64,000 nt of DNA from Mucor racemosus (taxonomy: Eukaryota > Mucoromycota > Mucoromycetes > Mucorales > Mucoraceae): contig JAPEHQ010000008.1 in NCBI GenBank assembly GCA_027405735.1, positions 1,178,001-1,242,000 of the forward strand. Reading direction: 5' to 3'. The translations under genes were made by a program, and so were the position numbers. Shown here piece after piece: positions 45,775 through 58,439 of the stretch. The notes below the pieces were generated by a model. It saw only the letters and a list, made by a program, of their open reading frames with translations, was not told the origin of the DNA and ran no database searches. Each line of letters opens with the position of its first letter. Position 1 is the first letter of the stretch.

Positions 45775-47018
45775 CCTAAAATTAGAAACATCCCATTGTC
45801 ATTGTTATAAGCTATGAAAAGCTTGATTTTTAATAATAATACAGCAATTAAATAAAAAAAAAGACGATACTAATAGTATACAATGAGTATTCAAGACCTT
45901 AGTAAGTTTGATGTAGTATGCTTTTAAACCCTTTTAAAAATCCTGACGCAAACACAACACCTTGGTCCTGTAATTTCTATCCATCGAAATTTTGCGATTT
46001 CCATTACACAATGAATGCATCTTTTATCAATCTTAATCTCGATGTACATTAGGTGTCAGTTTTTTTACGAGTTGTATTTTCTCTGAATCATTAATACTCA
46101 GTCGTCATATGGAATGATGATTTGTAGCATTGCCAAAAAAATAATTCAAGAGTTTTCTGCATATCAAATTATGTAATTGACACTACGGCCGAACTATTTT
46201 TACTTCCCATGGGCATAATGATCTGCGCAGATGGGCAAAATAAAAAATTTTGTGCAGATCAGGCAGGGCAGAGCAAGAAGATCAAGATTTTTAGTCAATT
46301 TACTAAGATATATCAATCATAATATAATTAATAATGAAAATAATTTGAACGGTTTAAAGCAAATGTGAGTTACTCTGATTCAACAGAATTGTCTTATTGA
46401 CGAGATATATCAGTTTAAAATTTGGGGTTTGAAAGAGTTCTGCCCATGTTCTTCTTTCGGGGGCCAAATGGAACAACGACAACAACCTGTTTGGTAGCAC
46501 TAAAAGTATTTATGTCTTTATAAATTTCTGTTTGTAATGCACAAAATCTTTTTTCTTCCCTACTCTTTCCTCAGCTCTTTTATTTACGTTTAAAACTACA
46601 ACAAAAAGACCAATATTTCTTTAAGAACGGAAATCAAGAAGCAGGTACAAGTACATGTTTTTCCTATTGTTTATTTGGAAATAAATTATTAACTGTTAAT
46701 GTTAGGGAACGTTATACTATTTTTTTTCGAACAAAAAAAACATCCAAGGCTTAGTCATTCTGTTCCATCGTTTACGTTATAATCAATGATGCTTTTCCGG
46801 TATAAGGTCGATATCTACCTGCAGAAAAATTGATGATTATAAAAGTGTATATATAGTATTGATTTGATTCGAATGAATGAATAAACTCATGTTAGTCTAT
46901 TTAGTTTCTGAAAAGCATTTATTTCTATTTAGTGGCCATTGACCAACAACAGCAGCTAAAAAGAGGAAAACAAGATGTTGATTTTACTAATAAATCGATT
47001 TTTTATAGGTCAAAAGTA

Positions 47019-47163
47019 AGTTTGTTCTGGCAAAGCATTGAATAAATTGGTGGCTTGGGACAAAGAGGGTAAAAAGATGGCAATAGGTCCCAGTGATGAT
47101 GGCCATGTTTATGTTTATGATGTTGGAGGGATAAGACTAAAGCTTAATGTAAATTACCTCTAA
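47019..47163 (+). pseudogene. Dynein intermediate chain fragment (copy 3)
   Basis: Reads SGKALNKLVAWDKEGKK and then MAIGPSDDGHVYVYDVGG on the plus strand. It shares the inserted Val of copy 2, so both arms come from one duplication. It is shorter than copy 2 at its N-terminal side. Confidence 0.7.
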
Positions 47164-48028
47164 CGCAATAATTATAAAGTAAGGCTATATTATCATCAAA
47201 TAAACTACCATATAGTATTAACATGTATAAAAGTTTACAGTAATAAGCTTGAATCAAGTGGGTACAGCACCGTAAATTCTTGAAAAAGTTTTCAAATACT
47301 ATAAAATCCCTTATTTTTAAGACTTACAAGGCTTATAAGCGGAATATTAATTTAGAAAATTATTTTTGTCCAGATCGTCAATTTTGACATTTTTTAATTT
47401 TTTTTTTTCTGTTTTTGCAAATCCAGAGTTAATTATACTACCAATTATAAAAACAAAAAATATACACATATAGAGAATTTAGCGCTCTGTTTGCTCAATA
47501 AAAAATAATAAACATTCTTATTGCAGAATATTACATGAAAATTCTTTAATCAAAAAACCGTTTTTGGGCCAAAAATGCTAAGTTTCATTACTTAACATTT
47601 AATATTAAGCTTTTATAAAATGCGTATTAATCATGGCTACAATTTTCTCTCATAATGTAGTATATTTAAACGTTGATTTTGGTATCAAAATTTGATTTTT
47701 TTGTTTTTTAATGAAAATCATGAGTGTTGGTAAGGATAAAATGAGTCCCGAAAATGTCCGCTACAGAGTCTGAATTTTCAGACCATACGTGGTTAAATAT
47801 ATGAAAAGTTTAAAAACCTCCGCTTTTTTATTTAAAACTTAGATATATACCATAGTATAAAAGATTTAGCCTTTCAATCTTGCTATGCTCAATTACGGTG
47901 TCGCTCTACGGGCTCGATTTTGCAATTTTTTAATGAATATATGATATGACAGACGTTTTTTCTGGTAGAAAAATGTATGTTTCTATAATAACAGTTATTG
48001 CCTATGCTGTTTAATCTATGGTTCATGC
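47019..48028. repeat. Right arm of the second inverted repeat
   Basis: Mirror of 44653-45655, with a spacer of 1.36 kb between the arms. Confidence 0.8.
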
Positions 48029-48660
48029 GTTGTAATGCTGCTTTTACATTGGCTGAAATGTGCAATTTAGCAGGGTTTTAATTGCGCTAAATAATGTAGA
48101 GCCTTGAAAATCCTTTTCTACGACGTGTGTTGGTTCTCTCTTTTTGTTTTCATATTTCAAGAAGAATATATTCACCGTTTGATAAGGCATATCATACTAT
48201 CACGCTGGTATTCTTTTCTTGTATCTGAATACGCATTCCAACATAAGGGACTAATGTTTTTAATATAGGTAGCAGTCGTTATATTATAGACTGATATTTT
48301 CATTTAACTGCATTTAAGATCAAATATAATTATTTACTACTGTATTTCTGGACGTATTTCTTGATTACCAGATCAAATCGAAGACAATGATATTTATATC
48401 TACTCAATGAAAAGCCAGAATTGGTTATAAACCTACGAAATGTTTCAGAAAAGTGATAAAATTTCAAACAATATAGAAACAAAAAAAAAAAAAAAACAAA
48501 AGAATAATCTAATGTCTTGCCTAATAACCATAGTTTTGATCGTAGCTAATACTTGTGATGAAAACAAATCTTTTTACAGCTGACAATCGTAAACTAAAAT
48601 AGTAAATTTAAAGAAGGTTAATTTATTTAAATTTTATGTGTGATAAAGGGTATATCTGGC

Positions 48661-49128
48661 AATTTAAATAGAATAGCATGTTTCATAGAGACTGTATTAA
48701 TTATGAAAGAAACAAGGTTTTAATTTATAACAAACTCATAGATTAAAGTCATGTTTGTCTTCCTTGACACTTGTTTATTGATCAAATTCCATTGCTGTCA
48801 AAGCGAACAATTAATGAAGTGTAACTTTATACTGAAATTAGCAACTGATTATGTAAAACACTGCGGTTCGGACACTACATATATATGCGTATGTGGCACA
48901 GATTTCCCAAATGTTCTTCATGCTAAATAAGGTTCAAATAGCATGAATAACGATCGTCAATGGTGGAGTGCGTCTCGGACTTTAACATCCACCATACTTG
49001 GAAAAATGTCTAGCATGAAATACCGTGAATCAGTCATTATTGAAATATGGTATTATCTTTTTTTTTTTAAATTTCTGATTTCATTATTTTTCCGGAAACA
49101 AAAAAAGATCATGATTGTTTTATAAAAA
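48661..49128. other. Upstream region of the 7TM receptor gene
   Basis: AT-rich promoter region; no other gene supported. A 60-codon ORF at 48943-49125 ends 3 bp before the receptor ATG and might be a chance upstream ORF. Confidence 0.45.
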
Positions 49129-52100
49129 ATGTCTTTCACCTTAAGTTCTATGGCTGAATTACAATGGAATTTTAGTACCTCTCAATGGATTGGATTGATG
49201 GCAGCAGGAACTACAGCAGCAATAATATCATTTATCTCTAATAGCTGTGTACTCATCTTGCATGCCTTTATGACTTGGTATCGTCCTGCTGTTGTTAATC
49301 GACTGTCTTTACGTATGATTGTAGTCTCTGTTGTTTTCAACATGGTTTATTGTGCTTGTCAGTTGGTCACAGATGATATATCAAATCAATCATCCTCATG
49401 TCGTATTATTGCTTATCTGCTAATAGCATCAGATACAATGGCGTGCATGTGTTTAGCTATGGTTGGCTTGAATCTAGTCATGATATTCGTGCTCAAAGTG
49501 TCTAGGTCAATCAAAATAGAAATATTTTACTATTTTATAGTATTTGCATCTGGTGTCATTGTGTGCGTTGTTCCCGAATACGTTGGTACTCCAAAAGGAC
49601 CAAAAAATAAGCGAGAAGAAGCCTCATGCTGGTAAATATATATTTGTATTGACAGATAATTCGATTTCTAACTGTCTCTTAATAGGTATCATTACTATTT
49701 CAATGGTAGAATCAACAATATATTCAATTGGGTAAATTATATAATGTACATATAACATAAATATACTAATAGTATAAAATGATAGATGTGGTATTATGCT
49801 TGGTTATTGTTCTCTTCGGTATTTGCAGCATTTTGCGCAGCAATTTCAATTCGGTTTGTTGTGAAAAAACAAGAAAACTTCAATGGAGCGCTTGATATGT
49901 TTACTAAAAAAAATCAAAAAGATTTACATACAATGGCAATAATAAAAAAGTATGCAGTCGATAATACCGATGTATTTCAAAAAATAGCTAGAAGATGTAT
50001 TTGCTACCCCTTAGGTAATATAAAGTTTAAAAAGAGCGTTCTTATCTTATCTTTTCTTTTTCTTTTTCTTTACTTACCATCAAATTCATATTAGTTCCAT
50101 TAATATCTAAATCTTGGGGCATTGGAATTGAGATTGCAGCAACTCAATCGGCATCTGTACCATATTCTGTTTATGTACTTGATCGTGTATTTTCTTGTTT
50201 ATTAGGTAATTCACACAAACAGCAAATAGGAATAAGAGATAACATGTTTAAATCTAGGTTTTATGATAAGCTGCATTTATTTCACTGATCCTGCCATTAG
50301 AGCAGTACTTAAAGAGTCAATTGACAAAATTAAACATAGATATGTATATGATTATTTTGTCATAAAGTATCAACCAGGAACCGATTCAGCTGTTCATGCT
50401 GATGCACAATACCCAAAGATTCTTAAAATTGTTCATGTCACTGATAAGATGGATCGCACACCAGAATATGTTCAACAAGTTCAAGACAGGTACTTTAGTC
50501 CAGATTTCGAAATAACAGAAGAGAATAGTGCATTGCATGCCGAAAGGTCAATGCTGGGTCCTCTTGATCATCGTACTATAGATCCAACTCAATTCCAATC
50601 AATACCACCAACACACAAACCAGAGATCCCAACAATTACCATTGAAATATTACATCATAAATCTGATTGGGAAACATCACATAATAATGGACATTATAGT
50701 GTTCTAAATGCTACATCTGTCAATGGCAATACATATATACCAAATGAAGAGATTGTAGATACATCAAACGATACAGAATGCAGTTCAAAATGTATAAAAT
50801 CTATGAAATTCCAAACTATACCAATGCATCGTGTGGACAATACATTTGATGTAGGAATTAATATGAATAGAAAAAATCAGTACAGCCATCCGCACAGATA
50901 TTTGAAGCATACAGAGAAAGTTGAAACGCTTGTGCCGTACAAATATCCTAGAGCAGCAAGAATGATACACTGGATACTTGTCAGCATATTTAGGGTGAAA
51001 CTCATTCAAGATCATCACGATTCTGATGACGATTACAGCGATGATGATATAGTTATAAATCCTGGTACTAGACAAGGTGGACCTAGTGGCATGTTTCGAG
51101 ATTTCACAGATAGCTCAGATGTAGGATCATCGAAACTTCCTCGTCGAAATGATTCAATTAGTTTTCATCCAGAAGTCGAATTGAAAGGTATACCGCCATT
51201 ATCCAAAATATCGTCTTTATATACACAGCGTGATATTGGTTCAATATCTTTTGAAGATATAGACAGATCTCAACCAGAAGGATCTACTATAATAAGAAAG
51301 AGGTCAATGCCTGAAGTTTTAAGCAGAGGAAGTAGTTCTCAATACGCTAAAAGCGTTGGAGAAGATAAATTGTCTGTGCTGCCAGTAAGACGAGCATCAT
51401 CAATCAATATCGCAACTTTACAACGTAATCGAGTAAATAAAAAGCCAATGGATACTCCTAGCACCACATCTTCGCCGGCAGACAAAGAGCTTCAGCGCAC
51501 TGCTTTACCTAGTAAATTGACATCAAGTATCGGACTAAGCAAAGTATTGAATAGAGGAAGATCAATGTCTTTTAGTTGGACCAGATTAACACATGCAAAA
51601 GGGAAAAATAATATGTCTGGATCTCCACTTAATTTAGAGCCATTGACAGCCAAGTCCACAGATAGTGTCAGCAGTGTAGGTGAAAATAGCAATAATGCTG
51701 CCTTTACTGAAATGAATTCACTTGGTAATGCACGGTCAAGAACAATTGGAGAATTAAGCCAAGCAGATCATTCATCGATGACAGAGGTAGATGTTGACCG
51801 AAATATTGATACACCTGAACCTGTATTGTCATTTTATCCTCAAGAATTATCGCCAAGGCCTCGCTCTCAATACAAAAAAGCAACCTTACCGTTAAATGTA
51901 GTACAAACTAAACAGGAATCAGCAATCTCATCTACTGCAGAACCTCATAGCATATCTAAAGTCGCAAACAAACTGAACAAGAATAAACAACAACAGCGCA
52001 AATCCATAATTTCAAATAATGAACAATCCTTGTATCTGAACGAATTATTTTACGGTATTGCGCCTACATTTCAAAATAGAGTCGACTTAGATGATATTAA

Positions 52101-52356
52101 AAAGCGCGATTCAATGCAATCAGAACTTTCCCGATTTGAATCAGATAAGAAATCTCCAGATGAAAAACGTATTTCTGATCTGTCAATGGACGAGCAAGAA
52201 GGATTTTCTCAAGGTTATACCACAATTGATTTTATATCCAATTGGCAAGAAAATAATGATGAATCAAATCGAATTACTGGCTTTTCAGAACCATGGGATT
52301 TGCGACAACAATTGAAACAACAATATGAACTAGCAGATGAAATTGCACACATGTAA
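49129..52356 (+). CDS. Seven-transmembrane receptor (Git3/cAMP-receptor-like GPCR) with long tail
   Basis: Five exons: 49129-49631, 49686-49731, 49786-50014, 50095-50205 and 50258-52356, giving 995 aa. Seven hydrophobic segments lie in the first 310 residues: near 22-46, 62-85, 95-125, 132-152, 185-208 and two more across exons 4 and 5. The segment CYPLVPLISKSWG before segment 6 resembles Git3 or Dictyostelium cAMP receptors. Two Cys in the outer loops could pair. The remaining 680 residues are one cytoplasmic tail rich in Ser, Thr, Asn and Gln with basic Ser clusters (RRNDSISF, RRASSI, KKRDSMQ) that look like kinase sites. The ligand is unknown. It likely signals through a heterotrimeric G protein (inference from family). 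It is convergent with the M28B gene, with 85 bp between stops. Confidence 0.8.
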
Positions 52357-52441
52357 AAATAAATAGACTTGAAAAAATATATTGGTAATAAAATGGAGAC
52401 AGTTTTCTATATATTTATACAAGTAAATACAAATTTGTTTT

Positions 52442-55014
52442 TTAAAGGAGGGCTTCTTGAGCTTTTTGCATTGATTTAGCTGCCTTGTTCTCTGCATGAC
52501 GAGCTGCAGATAAATCTTTGGCATCATAAGCTTCAGAGATGGCAGGGAAAACTTGACCCGAGTATCCAGTCCAGAGACCAGGAGCATAGACAACATGTTT
52601 GTACCATTCTCGATCTTTCATACCTTCAGGATTAATAAATCCTCGTTCAAATGTAGTTAATCTATCGTTCATTTTTTCAACGCGTTTAGCCCATTTGGCA
52701 GACATTTTCTGATCTTCATCGCCACCGAATTTCCTTAACTTTTTTTGAATCAATACTAACTTATCTTCAAATGTAGTTGCTGCTTTGATCAAAGAACTGA
52801 CTGATTTTTTAAGCGTAGAGAAAGTATGAGGTGCAGCATGGATATACAATTGATGAACATACTTTTGAAGTTCATGAGCATAATCAAGAGGATGAATGGG
52901 AAGAATAAGATCATCTGCTAAGCGAAGAGCCAATAAACCCCAAATTTTGACCATTGCTTGATGGTAATGGAATTCGGGATCTCCATACTTTTCCATCCAA
53001 TGAAATGAATCATAAACACTGTGATATACACCATAATCACCACTGAATGACATATCAATACTAGCTACACCAAGATGATCTAGAAAAGCAGTGTAATCAG
53101 AGCCTGAACCAAGAACACTGATCGGTGGTTTAGCAGAGGGGACTCCAGTAGCATTGTTTCTTTCTCCCCAAGCTTCATAAACCGATTTTCCAGTAAGAGG
53201 ATCATCAACCATACTGGTAACTTCATACAAGATTTGATTCAAAGAAGGAGAAGCACCTGTCTCAAAATAAGGTCCAGCTACAGCTACATCGCAATTGATA
53301 TACACTGCGGCTTCCTTTGCTAACCATTCTTTATGGTCTTCAACCCATTCTGTTGAACCAATTAAACCATATTCTTCGGCATCCCATGAAGCAAGAATAA
53401 TAGTACGCTTTGGTCTCCAACCTGTTTGTAACATTTGTCCAAGCACACGGGAAATTTCCAACTTTGAAATACCAAAATAATTAGTTTTAAGTATACATTT
53501 TATCTATTCATGTCAACTTACAAGAGTAGCAGAACCAGATGAAGGGTCCACAGCACCAAAGGCCCAAGCATCCCGATGATTACCCAAGATAATGGATCTG
53601 TGAGGTTCAACAGAGCCTTCAATGCGACCAATCACATTCCAAATAGGAGTAACTTTATAATCCACAATGTTTTCCATTTCTACCATGCCTTCACTGGGTC
53701 CACTGAAATAATCAACCTCTTCTAACCCACCAGCCCAGTCAAATTCATTAAATACACCACGGCCCTGCGTTGCTTTTAATAAAGGCAAAGCATCTTTCCA
53801 AGATAAAGGCAAAGAGGGAATCTTTGGTAATACAATAGAGTCCTCCATTTTAATTCGAGTAGCATTTTCAGTTGCAGCATATCCTGGTGTAAGAGGATCA
53901 CCAGGATAGAATGGTATATATTGAACCGATCCTCGTTGAGCAGATGAAGGTGATCTCCAAGGCCCATCAGGATAAGATTCTGGTGGATTTAAAGTAGAGT
54001 CTTTACCAATTGGTCCATCATCAATGGGGTCCGAGTAAATCAAGACACCCACACATCCATATTGTTCTGCTGCTTTAATTTTGAGTCCACGCATGGTAGC
54101 ACCGTATCTCACAAGTGCAATAGTTCCATTTACTTGTACACCTTGATCAACTAAAAATTGAAAATCCTCCAAGCTTCCATAATTAGCATAAATCACAGGA
54201 CCTTTTGCTGTGCCATTTTTAGAGAGACCTATATTACCGAGAATGAATTAGATAGATTAACTCAAAATACGTACTCTACTCACCATGAAATAATGGAACA
54301 ATATCTGGATTTTTAGTTGATTTATCCTCTTCAACTCGATCTTCTTTAAGCGATGCATTGTAGCGAAGATATTCAGGACCAGAAACAATTGCCAAACGAT
54401 GAGAAATAGGATAGTTTAATAAAGGCCAATATGTTTCTATCTTTGCATTGGGGATTCCAAATTCAGTAAATTTCTCACGCGTCCATTCTGCTTGTCTTTT
54501 ATCTGCTTTTGTTCCAGCTACATGAGGTTCAGATGTATAATTTTTCAAATAACTTCTTAATCTTTTAGCGGATGGAAGATCAAGCATCATTTGCTCTGCT
54601 TCTGATAATTGTCTAGTAGGGAAACCTATACATTTATCAATTTCATACTTTATATACAATACTAAAAAAGCAAGATGACTAACCTCGAGAGTTCTCTGAA
54701 GTGCCCACAGATAACAAAATTACCATTGCAACTAATACAAAAATACCTACAATAGCAGTAATTTCAATACCAACTCTCAAAGGGCTTTTTCTGGGCGCTT
54801 CTAAAGTCATGCGATGTCTATTGATAAGTGGAGCACTTGCTGAATCGCTATTTCCCCATCGTTGCATCCACCAATTCTTTAATTTTGCATAAGGACCCGT
54901 ATCTTTTGAATTGGAAACTTGTTCTGATGTAGATTGATGGGCTCCCGAGCCAGCTTCTGAATTTCGATCAGGTTCCTCCCGAGGAATTGCTGAATATCCC
55001 TCAATAGATGCCAT
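52442..55014 (-). CDS. M28B metallopeptidase-like protein (glutamate carboxypeptidase II/transferrin receptor family)
   Basis: Four exons (55014-54684, 54625-54284, 54228-53522, 53461-52442) give 799 aa. A cytosolic N-terminus is followed by one membrane anchor (GIEITAIVGIFVLVAMVILL, about residues 80-100), a PA domain (VNGTIALVRYG), the peptidase domain and a C-terminal dimerisation domain. Zinc and catalytic positions of glutamate carboxypeptidase II are all present: GNHRDAW, AVDPSSG, SWDAEEYGLIG with the catalytic Glu and a ligand, YINCDVA, and VYHSVYDSF. It is therefore likely an active type II membrane peptidase, unlike transferrin receptor, which lost these. Yeast relatives are Vps70 and Tre1, linked to vacuolar sorting. 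The substrate is unknown. Confidence 0.9.
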
Positions 55015-55579
55015 TTTAATTATAAATTGCTTAATGAGGATGCTAAAGAAAACGGAAAATTAAACAAACCATTTTATATTCATCAGTAGTGGAACATACA
55101 GTGACTCGTGTAATCTGTTGTGTCCATCATTTGAAGAATTTCAATAGTTGCAAGACTAAAGATCAACAGTCTATATCGCCACCTTTTCAAACTTTGATCT
55201 TTAAAGATTTTCTCCAAACACTCAAATCCAAATTTACAAAGCAATTCAACATGATATCATGAATCTAATATTCAAAGTATTCAGCATAACCAATTAATGC
55301 ACCTAATGTCCGAAACCACAGACTCTTCTAAATGGGGTATCTTGAAGTTATTTTTTCTTTTTGTTTACCAGAAAAAAAAAACTAAGTATATAGTTGAGAT
55401 GTCAAATATTACTATCATATAAACATTTCCTCGAAAAGCTACTCTCAAAATGCCAAAATATTATTTTAAAGAACAAGATTAATAAAGAAAAATTCAAATT
55501 TTGGTATCTCATCATAATACAGGATCGATTATTTATTACATTCAATATACATATTTAATTATTTACAATAAGGCTAAAT
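55015..55579. other. Spacer between ZCCHC8-like and M28B genes
   Basis: Promoter of the M28B gene and 3' flank of the ZCCHC8-like gene. No gene seen. Confidence 0.5.
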
Positions 55580-56824
55580 TTAACCTTCATCTTCAGAAGA
55601 TATATCCATATCAACACTTTGATCATCATCATTCATCACTAAGCTTGGATCAGTTTGCTTTACCAAGTTTTCTGATTGAGAAACAGGAGGTGGATCTTGT
55701 ATATTTGAAGTCTTTTCATTGGAAACGACTCCTGGTGGTTGTGGTTCTGATGTATAATACATTGGTTGATAAGAGTATTGATATTGGTATTGGTTATAGT
55801 AATATTCATTCCATTGCTGTTGCAGCATTTGCGTTTGCTCAGCTGTATACGTTATTGGAACGCTTGTCGCTTCTATACTTTTTTGTGCATCATCAATGTT
55901 GGAAGCATAAAGTCCAGGATATTCAACAGAATGAATAAGAATCGACTCTTGCTGTTCATCAAATGATTCATCCTTTGTATGTATTATATATTTTCCATCA
56001 AAAACTTTCAATGACGGAGCTTCTGTATTGTTGGATTTATTAGAATACGATAAATAACCTGGAGGATATCCATAATATCTCATTCGATCATAGTATGGAG
56101 GTTCATCCATTTCTGACATGCCCAACGCTTCTTTCAATTGTTGTGATAATCTACCAGGTTCCATTGAATCTCTTTCAACATTTACAAACAATCTATCTGT
56201 TTGGCTTTTAATTCGATTGAAATCTCTTGGTTGTGGACAATTTCGAAAATGATGTCCAGTTTTACCGCAATTATAACATGCAATTCTATAAAGAAATCAA
56301 CAAAGAATCAAGTAGAATTATTATTACTAAACTTACTCGTGAATGGTTTCAACGCTAATTCCTCCAATTGGTTTCATGTCGAGCTTATCATACTCGAAAA
56401 ATCGTTCATTTGAAGATTTTTGAGATCGAGTATGTTCATCGTCAATGTAAAATTTACCATTGTCATATATAACAGGTCGAACCTCTTGAGGTATACTTGT
56501 ATCTATATCATCAAGATCTTCTTCAATAAATCCTAGTGCATTGGTTTCATAATATTGTGCATTCTCCTTTAGTCCAACTCTAGTGAAATCACAGCTCCAT
56601 CGAAAACGTTGTTTTGCATCGCGTGGTATACAATACTCAACGTAATCTATAGGATATGGTTTAAGTTGGGTTGTCATACCGTAAATCAAATTTACAGATA
56701 CTAGCCCATCTTTAGGTGCATTAATGATATTTAGCAAAACTCTATTTCCATGTATCAAGGGATCCTTGAGAATTTGATACAATTGATCCAAAACTTCTTG
56801 TCGTAAAAGCGCAGAAGAAGCCAT
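55580..56824 (-). CDS. ZCCHC8-like zinc-knuckle and PSP-domain protein
   Basis: Two exons (56824-56337, 56285-55580) give 397 aa. The zinc knuckle CYNCGKTGHHFRNC (C-x2-C-x4-H-x4-C) sits near residue 167. About 40 residues later comes a PSP domain, PGRLSQQLKEALGM followed by PPYYDRMRYYGYPPGYL. This pair is the hallmark of ZCCHC8, the scaffold of the nuclear exosome targeting (NEXT) complex, which hands non-coding RNAs to the exosome with an Mtr4 helicase. The N-terminal 160 residues and the Tyr/Gln-rich acidic tail are not recognised. The ATG at 56824 is the first in frame. The mitochondrial carrier gene starts 220 bp away on the other strand. Confidence 0.85.
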
Positions 56825-57044
56825 AATTGACAAAGAATAGGTTGCAACTCAGCGTTGACGATTTTAATATTAATCCCTGCACTGGGGCCGGACAAAAGAA
56901 GGTTTTTTTTTTTTTTTTTTTTTCATTAGATCTGTATCTGTTCCACAATAAATCCTTTCAATATCTTTTTTCTTTTCCTAATTTGAACTATTTCAACCGA
57001 GAAAATAGGTTGAAATACTATTCCAAACATTTAAATATTTTAAA
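56825..57044. promoter_or_regulatory. Divergent promoter region, ZCCHC8-like / mitochondrial carrier
   Basis: 220 bp separate the two start codons. A pure T run of about 20 bp lies at 56902-56924. Such poly(dA:dT) tracts often keep promoters free of nucleosomes; that role here is inference. No TATA box is obvious. Confidence 0.5.
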
Positions 57045-58297
57045 ATGTCTGTAAAAGACTTTAGGTTCGATCTGTTTACCCTTTTTCATTCAAGATAAAT
57101 TGTTTAATTTAGCTGATAATCAAAAATATAATATAGAGATGAAAAAGTGGAGATAAATGGACTGAACAACAGCAATCTCACAGCAAAAGAAAAATTACTT
57201 CAATGTACAGTGAAAAAAAAAAAAAAAAAAAAAAAAAGAGCACCTGCTGATTGAAATATTTAACTCTTTAAACTAATAGCAAACAGAACTATCATTGCAG
57301 CTTCTTGTGCAGCTTGGATTTCTGTTTTAGCAGGGTTTCCTGTAAGTTTTGATATCCACAACATTTTGTGACAAGATTGATTTATGAAAATATTTAGTTT
57401 GACTCTATCAAAACTCGAATGCAAACACACTACTACCCATCTATTGTATCTTGTGTTAAAGTAACTTACGCCGAAGAGGGTGCTAGAGGTTTTTTCAGAG
57501 GAATGATTCCTCCTTTGGTTACCGTTAGTATCATCAAATCAGTCTCCTTCTCAATTTATGAAGGTACCAAAAGATCGTTATTACAAGATAAAGGATATAA
57601 ATACGATTCTCTTTCTGATGTGTTGAAGGTATCATCACTCAGTGGTGGTGTCAGTGGTGCGTTCATTGCACTATTAAGTTGCCCATTAGAACTAGTCAAA
57701 ATTCAGCGACAATTAGAGCAAGTCATGCTGAAAAATCAAATTGAAGCTGGTCAAATATCAGCAAATGAAGTAGTTCAAGCATCTTCATGGAAAGCTGTTC
57801 GACAAATTGTACAACGAAAAGGTGTATTAGGATTATGGAGTGGGGTTTCTTGTCATTCGGGTAAATTATATGCATACACTTTTATATCCAATTACAAATA
57901 TTTATTCATCATTTCACATTTTGTAGTTCGTGATGCTTTAGGTACAGGTATATACTTTGGTGGATATGAATCAATGAAGCGTATATTGTCAAAGGATGGC
58001 TCTACTGCTGGCCCAATGACTCATTTTATGTCGGGTGGTTTTTGTGGGATAATGAGTTGGCTAATCGTTTTCCCCGTCGATGCAATCAAGACTAATTTAC
58101 AAAAGGATATCATGATGCCAAAACCTAGATACAACGGGTTTATGGATTGTGCAATATCATTAGCAAAGAAAAACGGAATCAAGGGTCTCTATAGAGGTCT
58201 CAATGTTACATTGCTTAGAGCTTTTCCTATTCATTCACTCAATTTCTTAGTTTACGAGCAGGTCCTCAAATCTATACCTCCACTACCTCATCAATAA
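57045..58297 (+). CDS. Mitochondrial carrier family protein (SLC25)
   Basis: Four exons: 57045-57064, 57287-57341, 57398-57860 and 57927-58297, giving 302 aa, the standard length. Three repeats of about 100 residues each carry the carrier signature: PFDSIKTRMQ, CPLELVKIQRQ and FPVDAIKTNLQK, each with the Pro-x-[Asp/Glu]-x-x-[Lys] core, followed by GARGFFRGM, GVLGLWSG and GIKGLYRGL. It lies in the mitochondrial inner membrane and exchanges a metabolite that cannot be named from the sequence. The first exon is only 20 nt (MSVKDF plus two bases). It was chosen because it is the only nearby ATG whose splice restores phase before RTIIAASCAAW. Intron 1 is long for this genome (222 nt) and holds a 24-nt A run at 57213-57237. 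Confidence 0.88.
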
Positions 58298-58439
58298 TAG
58301 ATACTTTCATTTAACTTATTTAATCGTACTATATTCAAAATAAAATGAATGAATATGTTACCTGGTTTTTTTTTTACCTCCTGAAAAAGTCGAAAACCCT
58401 ATGTAAATAATAAATTAAATTTTCTTTGAAAATGGATCC
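58298..58439. other. 3' flank of the mitochondrial carrier gene
   Basis: Short AT-rich flank; nothing further seen. Confidence 0.4.

Larger units (their letters stand above)
43453..46175 (+). mobile_element. Family A element, copy 2 (truncated)
   Basis: Starts TATTACGGCCGACCTGTGCTG, corresponding to the CACTACGG end of copy 1, and follows it to about 5175 of copy 1. It includes the subterminal motif cluster (TGGGCACAA, GAGCATGATG) at 43525-43740 and a dynein fragment at 45514-45774. The right end is lost where the opposite copy begins at 46181. Confidence 0.6.
46181..48660 (-). mobile_element. Family A element, copy 3 (deletion derivative, inverted)
   Basis: Starts CACTACGGCCGAAC, corresponding to the right end of copy 1 at 7071. 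It follows 7071 back to about 6240 of copy 1, then jumps to the dynein fragment and on to about 3085 of copy 1 (TTTATCACACATAAAATTT on the minus strand). The other terminus is missing. Confidence 0.6.

Noticed and set aside
48943..49125. 60-codon ORF just upstream of the 7TM receptor
   Set aside because: Low-complexity end and no family features; at most a chance upstream ORF.
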